Assembly: GCA_964550635.1 (NCBI GenBank) | Contig: CAZJZV010000008.1 | Span: 1 to 64,000, forward strand | Length of the DNA stretch: 64,000 nucleotides | Reading direction: 5' to 3' | Source: RGIG4097 sp964550635 | GTDB lineage: Bacteria; Bacillota; Clostridia; Christensenellales; CAG-917 | In this document: positions 59,043 to 64,000 of the stretch, one piece after another | Position numbering within the stretch: the first letter of the stretch is position 1 | Layout: each line of letters opens with the position of its first letter | Position numbers and translations under genes: made by a program | Notes under the pieces: model-generated | What the model was told of the DNA's origin: nothing | Databases searched by the model: none | The model's input: only the letters and a program-made list of their open reading frames with translations

Positions 59043-59863
59043 AACTCAAAATCAATCCGCTTTTCTTCGTGCTTGTCCTTGTCATGATTGCATTCGGGCA
59101 GGCGCGTTATCTTATATGGACTTTCCTTGCGGTTACGGCGCACGAGTGCGGGCACTCTATCGTGGCGCGGAGTCGGGGGTATATGACGAAGTCGATTGAG
59201 ATTATGCCTTTCGGTGCGGTCATGAGCCTTGACAACGATATGGACAGATTGTCGGGGGTGCTTGTCGGACTGGCGGGACCTATCGTCAATCTCGTGCTAT
59301 CCGCCTTGCTCCCGGGGATATGGTGGTTATATCCGTCCGCCTATCCATACACGAAACCGTTTTTGGAAGTCAACTTGTCCCTTGCGCTTTTCAATCTGCT
59401 ACCCCTCTATCCCCTTGACGGCGGTCGGGTGGTCGTAGGTGCGTCCAAAAACAAACTGAAAGCGGTGAAAGGAGTGAGAATTGCGGGGATTGTCGCGGGG
59501 GTATGTTTCCTTGCGCTATTCGTGACGTCCATATTTTACGACGTCAATTTCTCTCTTGCGGTGGTGGGGATATTTCTCATCTACGGCGGAATATGCGCGG
59601 GGGCGGAAGAAGAGTACGTGAGCGTATTTTCCCCCGGCACGAAGGACTATTCGGCGGGGGTTGAAGATAAGTGCGTTACAATCGACGGCAAAGTCCCCAT
59701 ATCCCGCCTATTCAGGTTTACGGGGCGGAAGTCGCGGACGGTATTCAAGGTGTTGACGGACGGCGGAGAAGTGGTCATCGACGAAGAAGATTTGAGCCGT
59801 CTTGCAAGGAAAAACAAACTCTCCGCTCCTATCGGAGTGGCGATTGAAAAATTAAACGATTGA
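59039..59863 (+). CDS. spoIVFB: Site-2-type M50 metalloprotease, SpoIVFB-like
   Basis: The product is 274 residues with six or so helices. The zinc motif is AHECGHSIV (HExxH, about 34-42) and the second motif is NLLPLYPLDGGR, which holds the third ligand. The C-terminal soluble segment resembles the CBS-like part of SpoIVFB. In sporulating Bacillota this protease activates pro-sigma-K. Whether this organism sporulates cannot be decided, but its place before the radical SAM and rng genes is conserved. Confidence 0.9.
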   Translation: MKLKINPLFFVLVLVMIAFGQARYLIWTFLAVTAHECGHSIVARSRGYMTKSIEIMPFGAVMSLDNDMDRLSGVLVGLAGPIVNLVLSALLPGIWWLYPSAYPYTKPFLEVNLSLALFNLLPLYPLDGGRVVVGASKNKLKAVKGVRIAGIVAGVCFLALFVTSIFYDVNFSLAVVGIFLIYGGICAGAEEEYVSVFSPGTKDYSAGVEDKCVTIDGKVPISRLFRFTGRKSRTVFKVLTDGGEVVIDEEDLSRLARKNKLSAPIGVAIEKLND

Positions 59864-59880
59864 GCGCGCACTCGTTCGAT

Positions 59881-59909
59881 TTGACAAAATCCGCTCGCTA
59901 TTATAAAAT
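59881..59909 (+). promoter_or_regulatory. Promoter of the 56-residue membrane protein, leaderless geometry
   Basis: TTGACA (59881-59886), a 17-bp spacer and TAAAAT (59904-59909), ending exactly six bases before an ATG at 59916; no Shine-Dalgarno. Confidence 0.75.
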
Positions 59910-59915
59910 GGCGGT

Positions 59916-60086
59916 ATGGAACAAAACGACAACAACAATCAAAATCAAGACCAAGAGAAGAAAGGGTATACCCCTATGACCGAGAGCCAAATCAAGCACG
60001 CGCGCAAAATTTCCACGATAATATCCGTGATTGCGGCGGCGGTTGTGCTTGTCATCTACTATCTCAAAAAGAACGGCATCATTTGA
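59916..60086 (+). CDS. Short single-helix membrane protein (56 residues)
   Basis: A 57-codon frame: a hydrophilic Asn/Gln-rich N-terminus (MEQNDNNNQNQDQEKKGY), then TPMTESQIKHARKI and one transmembrane helix (STIISVIAAAVVLVIYYLKK) with a basic stop-transfer end. It has its own strong promoter directly before the ATG and a terminator directly after the stop, which makes it a real gene despite its length. Function unknown; C-tail-anchored topology inferred. Confidence 0.8.
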   Translation: MEQNDNNNQNQDQEKKGYTPMTESQIKHARKISTIISVIAAAVVLVIYYLKKNGII

Positions 60087-60100
60087 TTTTTATCCACTTC

Positions 60101-60124
60101 GGCGCGCAAGCGCCTTTTTCTTTT
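60101..60124 (+). terminator. Terminator after the 56-residue protein gene
   Basis: GGCGC/GCGCC stem with a GCAA tetraloop, then T5CT4. Confidence 0.85.
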
Positions 60125-60158
60125 CGTTTCCGTTATTTCCCATATGCTCGGCGGGGCG

Positions 60159-60187
60159 TTGACTTTTTTTGCTATATATATTAAAAT
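60159..60187 (+). promoter_or_regulatory. Promoter of the glucokinase-radical SAM operon
   Basis: TTGACT (60159-60164), a 17-bp spacer and TAAAAT (60182-60187); a GGGAG site precedes the ATG at 60231. Confidence 0.7.
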
Positions 60188-60230
60188 AATAATATTATTA
60201 TAGTAAGCGCGTTAGGCGCGGGAGCGAAAA

Positions 60231-61175
60231 ATGTATTACGTAGGTATTGACGTCGGCGGTATGAGTCTCAAAGCAGGCGTAGTCGACGAGAACGGCAACG
60301 TACTTCACAAAAAAGCGGTGACCACCGAACCCGAAAAGGATAGTATGGAAATCGTCGCGGATATCGAAAATCTCGTGAGAGACGTCGTGACCGAAAGCGG
60401 TTTGACTCTTGACGGAATCGACGGTATCGGTATGGGATTCCCCGGCTCCGTTTGGGACGCGAAAGGGGAAATCGTGTATTGTTGCAATATCAATCTCGTC
60501 AAAATTCCTATCGTGAAAATTCTCAAAAAATCCCTTGGCGTAGACAATATCAAAATCAGCAACGACGCAAACTGCGCCGCTCTCGGCGAAACGAAATTCG
60601 GAGCGGGCAAGGGCGCGATGAATAGCGTGCTTATCACTCTCGGCACGGGACTGGGCACTGGTATCGTCGTGGACGGCAAACTGCTCACCGGCAATCGCTC
60701 GGCAGGCGCGGAAGGCGGACATATGCAAATCAACATCGGCGGTCCCGTCTGCGGTTGCGACAAGAAAGGACACTATGAGGCGTACGCTTCCGCAACTGCG
60801 CTCATCCGCCAAACCGAAGACGCTATGGCACGTCACCCCGAAAGCCTTTTGCACGAAGTGGCAAAAGTCGAGGGCGTGAACGGCAAAACGGCGTTTATCG
60901 CTGCAAAACAGGGTGATAAAGTGGCGAATGCGGTGGTTAAACGTTATATCAAATATATCGGTATGGGACTTGTGAACTTTGCAAATCTCTTCTATCCCGA
61001 GATTATCATCGTCGGTGGTGGCATTTCGAAAGAAGGGGACGTCCTTGTCAAACCATTGCAAAGATACGTTTCAAGAAACGTCTACGGCTCACAATATAAC
61101 CCCAAAATCAAGGTGGTCGCGGCAATCCTCGGCAACGACGCGGGTATCATCGGCGCGGCTACGCTTGCTATGTAA
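60231..61175 (+). CDS. ROK family glucokinase
   Basis: A 314-residue ROK kinase: ATP motif YVGIDVGGMSLKAGVVDE at the start, catalytic ISNDANCAALGE and GTGLGTGIVVDG, and the zinc region GGHMQINIGGPVCGCDKKGHYEAYAS. The usual CxCGxxGCxE zinc motif appears here as CGCDKKGHYE, with a His in place of the third Cys and Asp for Gly. Phosphorylates glucose or an amino sugar. Unusual neighbour for the radical SAM gene, which starts two bases after its stop. Confidence 0.92.
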   Translation: MYYVGIDVGGMSLKAGVVDENGNVLHKKAVTTEPEKDSMEIVADIENLVRDVVTESGLTLDGIDGIGMGFPGSVWDAKGEIVYCCNINLVKIPIVKILKKSLGVDNIKISNDANCAALGETKFGAGKGAMNSVLITLGTGLGTGIVVDGKLLTGNRSAGAEGGHMQINIGGPVCGCDKKGHYEAYASATALIRQTEDAMARHPESLLHEVAKVEGVNGKTAFIAAKQGDKVANAVVKRYIKYIGMGLVNFANLFYPEIIIVGGGISKEGDVLVKPLQRYVSRNVYGSQYNPKIKVVAAILGNDAGIIGAATLAM

Positions 61176-61177
61176 CG

Positions 61178-62944
61178 ATGCAAAATTACAAAGATAAATT
61201 GGACGATATTTTGCTCTCCGTCGAGAAGCCCGCGCGCTACACCGGCGGTGAGTGGAATACTCCCGACTTCAACAAAAACGCAAGAGCAAAATTCTGCTTT
61301 TGTTTTCCCGACGTCTATGAAATCGGAATGAGCAATCTCGGATTGCAAATTCTCTACGACGTCATCAACCGCGAAAAAGATTTCGTCGCGGAGCGTTGCT
61401 ACGCGCCTTGGATAGATATGGGGCAGAAGTTGAGAGAAAACGATATTCCCTTGCTTTCTCTCGAAACCGCAACTCCCCTTAAAGATTTCGACGTCATCGG
61501 CTTTTCGGTGCAATTTGAACTTTTGTATTCAAACGTGCTTTACATGCTCGACCTTGCGGGTATTCCCTTCTACGCAAAGGACAGGGGGGAAGAGTTTCCC
61601 ATTATCTCGGCGGGCGGTCCTTGTGCGGTCAACCCCGAACCTTTCGCGCCGTTTTTCGACGTGATTTTCATAGGTGAAGGAGAAGAAATCGACCTAGCGC
61701 TTTTGCGCCTTGTCGCAGAAGGTAAGGAGAAGGGTTGGAGCAAAAATCAAATCCTTGAAAAAGCAAAAGAAATCGATGGTATATACGTCCCCGCACTCAC
61801 GAAGGAAGGGGAAAAAGTCGTGAAAGCGGTCTTGCAAGACTTTGAAAACGCACCCTATCCCACGAAACCGCTCGTACCTAATATCGAAATCGTCCACGAC
61901 AGGGCGACTTTGGAGTTATACCGCGGTTGCGCAAGCGGTTGTAGATTCTGTCAGGCGGGCTACTACTACCGCCCAATCAGAGAGAGAAGTGCGGACAAGT
62001 GCGCGGAGTACGCAAAAAAAATGGTGGAAAGCACCGGATTTGGTGAAATCTCCCTTTGCTCTCTTTCCACAAGCGACTATACGGGGCTTATGGACCTCGA
62101 AGGACAACTCCGCCCCTACGTCGAAGAAAAGAATATCACACTTGCTTTGCCGTCCTTGCGTTTGTCCAGTTTCACGAAAGATATGGCGCAGTCGTCGAGA
62201 AGAAGTTCGTTGACTTTCGCGCCCGAAGCAGGCACTCAAAGACTCAGAAACGTCATAAATAAAAACGTAACAGACGAAGAAATTATGAACGTCGGCAAGG
62301 CTTTCGAGGCGGGTTACGACAGTGTGAAACTCTACTTTATGATGGGACTTCCCACAGAAACCGACGAAGATATTGCGGGAATTGCGGATATTTGCCGAAA
62401 ACTTCGGGAATTATATATTCAAATCCGCCACAAACGTACCTTGAATATTTCGGTGTCTTGCTCGGTGTTTATCCCGAAACCCTGCACCCCTTTCCAATGG
62501 GAAGAGCAGATTTCTTTCGACGAAATGTTGCGTAGACAAGCACTTCTTCGCAGATTGCTCCGTGAAATCAGGGGGGTAACTTTCTCTTGGCACGGCGCGG
62601 AAACTTCCGTGCTCGAAGCCGCTTTGGCAAGGGGGGACAAACGTCTTGCGCCCGTAATCGTGCGCGCGTATGAATTAGGCGCGAAGTTTGACAGTTGGAC
62701 GGAGCATTTCAAGTGGGACGTCTGGACGAAAGCATTCGAGGACTGCGGTCTGACTATGCAGGAATACACCTGCGAAATCCCCGAAGATAAGGTCTTGCCG
62801 TGGGATTTCATTGACGTCGGAGTCACAAAAAAATACCTTCTCGGTCAACGTCATCTCGCCTATCAGGCGGTCACCACGAAAAATTGCAGGGAAGGTTGCA
62901 ACGGTTGCGGAGCGAATAGGCTCGGGAGGTGCACGATTATATGA
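61178..62944 (+). CDS. TIGR03960-type B12-binding-like radical SAM protein
   Basis: The product is 588 residues: an N-terminal B12-binding-like Rossmann part (FCFCFPDVYEIGMSNLGLQIL) and the radical SAM cluster motif RGCASGCRFCQAG. The TIGR03960 family nearly always lies beside a DUF2344 (TIGR03936) protein and rng, as here. Its biochemical role is unproven; a tRNA or ribosome modification role has been suggested by context. The C-terminus has a Cys-rich segment (NCREGCNGCGANRLGRC). No Shine-Dalgarno; translation probably couples to the glucokinase stop. Confidence 0.92.
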   Translation: MQNYKDKLDDILLSVEKPARYTGGEWNTPDFNKNARAKFCFCFPDVYEIGMSNLGLQILYDVINREKDFVAERCYAPWIDMGQKLRENDIPLLSLETATPLKDFDVIGFSVQFELLYSNVLYMLDLAGIPFYAKDRGEEFPIISAGGPCAVNPEPFAPFFDVIFIGEGEEIDLALLRLVAEGKEKGWSKNQILEKAKEIDGIYVPALTKEGEKVVKAVLQDFENAPYPTKPLVPNIEIVHDRATLELYRGCASGCRFCQAGYYYRPIRERSADKCAEYAKKMVESTGFGEISLCSLSTSDYTGLMDLEGQLRPYVEEKNITLALPSLRLSSFTKDMAQSSRRSSLTFAPEAGTQRLRNVINKNVTDEEIMNVGKAFEAGYDSVKLYFMMGLPTETDEDIAGIADICRKLRELYIQIRHKRTLNISVSCSVFIPKPCTPFQWEEQISFDEMLRRQALLRRLLREIRGVTFSWHGAETSVLEAALARGDKRLAPVIVRAYELGAKFDSWTEHFKWDVWTKAFEDCGLTMQEYTCEIPEDKVLPWDFIDVGVTKKYLLGQRHLAYQAVTTKNCREGCNGCGANRLGRCTII

Positions 62945-63579
62945 TAGTCTTGAAATATCGCAAAGTCGGCACGTCGAAGTTTATCTCGCACGTGGACCTT
63001 TTGAAACATATGTCGCGCATTATTCGTCGTGCGGAAATCCCCGTGAAGTATTCGCAGGGGTTCAATCCGCACGCATTGATATTCTTTTCGTCCCCGTCCG
63101 TGCTCGGAGTAGGCTCTGTCGCGGAGTACGTTTCAATCGATACGGATATGACGGCGGATGAAGTCTTGTCAAGATACAATTCGTCCGTCCCCGACACGCT
63201 CAAAGCGGAAAGGGCGTTCGTTTTCGACAAAAATCCGAATATACAGGGCTTGAACGTGTGTGCGGACTACGTGTTCGATACGCCTTATTTCACTCCCGAT
63301 TTCTCGGACGGACTGAATATCACTTATATGAAAAAGGACGTCGAAACCACCGAAGATATATCAAAAAAGATATACGGCTCGTTTGACGCGGACGGAAAAT
63401 TAGGGTTGAAACTTGCCTCGGGCAACGTCAATCTGCGCCCCGACCGTCTCGTCCCCGCGCTCAACGAAAAGTTCGGACTTGACGTCAAAATCACGGACGT
63501 CGTGAAAACCAAACAATACGTCCTTGTCGGCGGAAAAGAATACGACGTGGACACCTATCTCGAAAACAAAATTTTGTGA
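62941..63579 (+). CDS. DUF2344 (TIGR03936) radical SAM-associated protein
   Basis: A 216-residue protein with the family start ILKYRKVGTSKFISHVDLLK (with KHMSRIIRRAEIPVKYSQGFNPHALI following). It overlaps the radical SAM gene by 4 bp, behind a GGGAGGTG site. Bacterial partner of TIGR03960 proteins; function unproven. Confidence 0.92.
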   Translation: MIVLKYRKVGTSKFISHVDLLKHMSRIIRRAEIPVKYSQGFNPHALIFFSSPSVLGVGSVAEYVSIDTDMTADEVLSRYNSSVPDTLKAERAFVFDKNPNIQGLNVCADYVFDTPYFTPDFSDGLNITYMKKDVETTEDISKKIYGSFDADGKLGLKLASGNVNLRPDRLVPALNEKFGLDVKITDVVKTKQYVLVGGKEYDVDTYLENKIL

Positions 63580-63587
63580 GAATATAA

Positions 63588-64000
63588 ATGAAAAGTTTGC
63601 TTATTGATTACAATCCCCGTTGCGTGCGCGCCGCTCTTGTAGAAGACGGCGACCTCGTGGAATTTCACGTAGAGCACAACGCGATGCGCGGTATCGTCGG
63701 CAATATCTACAAGGGTAAAGTCGAAAACGTCGTGTCGGGTATGAAAGCGTCATTCGTGAATATCGGACTTGAAAGAAACGGTTTTCTTTACGTCGGCGAA
63801 TCTCTCGTGGACGCGGGAAAACTCAAAGAGGGCAGAGAGTTGACCGCAATCAACGTAAGCCCCGGCGACGTCATTATGTGCCAAGTCGTGAAAGACGAAT
63901 TCGGCACGAAAGGCGCAAGACTGACAACGGATATTACTCTCCCGGGATACTTCCTTGTGTTGCTTCCCAACAGCACGTTTTTCGGGGTGTCGAGAAAGAT
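63588..64000 (+). CDS. rng: Ribonuclease E/G family protein, N-terminal part (runs off the right edge)
   Basis: The first 137 residues. KSLLIDYNPRCVRAALVEDG at the start and the S1 RNA-binding domain (about 33-115: GNIYKGKVENVVSGMKASFVNIG, GFLYVGES) match RNase G/CafA. It should mature rRNA and turn over mRNA. In Clostridia rplU-ysxB-rpmA follow; these would be outside the window. Confidence 0.93.
   Translation, partial: MKSLLIDYNPRCVRAALVEDGDLVEFHVEHNAMRGIVGNIYKGKVENVVSGMKASFVNIGLERNGFLYVGESLVDAGKLKEGRELTAINVSPGDVIMCQVVKDEFGTKGARLTTDITLPGYFLVLLPNSTFFGVSRK

Overview
The window reads as a chromosome segment of an anaerobic Bacillota, most likely an uncultured lineage of class Clostridia. The evidence is a pyruvate:ferredoxin oxidoreductase, a complete Rnf complex (order C-D-G-E-A-B), an anaerobic class III ribonucleotide reductase, SpoVG, SpoIVFB-type and SpoVB-type proteins, and a maf-mreB-minD-minE-spoIVFB-radical SAM-rng neighbourhood typical of Clostridia. 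Order Christensenellales is possible but not demonstrable from the sequence. No rRNA, tRNA, CRISPR array, insertion sequence or prophage was seen.

Layout. 1-5.7 kb: partial nrdD, a HAD nucleotidase with an AzlCD amino-acid exporter, an oxidoreductase, and an MnmM-type tRNA methyltransferase with an acetyltransferase. 5.8-11 kb: a CvpA-like protein with a 1473-residue repeat-rich envelope protein. 11-17 kb: a DUF2804 protein, PFOR, and a MarR regulator. 17-19.5 kb: a lipoprotein with a frameshifted signal peptide, a 100-nt hairpin, a strongly G-skewed non-coding stretch and an M23 endopeptidase. 19.6-32.2 kb: housekeeping and membrane genes (acyl-CoA synthetase-like, spoVG, murC, DUF421/DUF4363, MORN protein, SpoVB-like flippase, M28 peptidase, AbrB-ABC transporter, LMW phosphatase, amidohydrolase, MGMT-like). 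42.9-47.3 kb: a second giant lipoprotein. 47.5-63.9 kb: two half-size TSUP transporters, the rnf operon, ppx-maf-mreB, and the min/spoIVFB/rng cluster.

The exceptional region is 32.4-42.7 kb, nine co-directional genes behind one promoter and a structured leader of about 420 nt. The first two encode helical proteins resembling ESCRT-III subunits. The second carries a segment very like the LKLPQIQKIM region I recall from CHMP2/Vps2. The third encodes a Vps4-like AAA+ ATPase with an N-terminal MIT-like helical bundle. Similar N-terminal bundles also head a trypsin-like serine protease (gene 4) and a RuvB-like AAA+ ATPase (gene 5). Then come a two-TM protein, a coiled-coil/zinc-ribbon protein, a membrane-anchored GrpE-like protein and an Hsp70-like ATPase. 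I infer a filament-remodelling system in which MIT-like domains bring a disassembly ATPase, a protease and a second ATPase to an ESCRT-III-like scaffold, with a chaperone module added. Base composition becomes much more AT-rich in the distal half, which suggests a composite origin.

Energy metabolism fits together: PFOR reduces ferredoxin, and Rnf uses it to reduce NAD+ and pump ions. A second feature of the window is translational. At least seven genes start exactly 6 nt after a TANNNT -10 hexamer with no Shine-Dalgarno, so leaderless mRNAs appear common here, while other genes have strong GGAGG sites.
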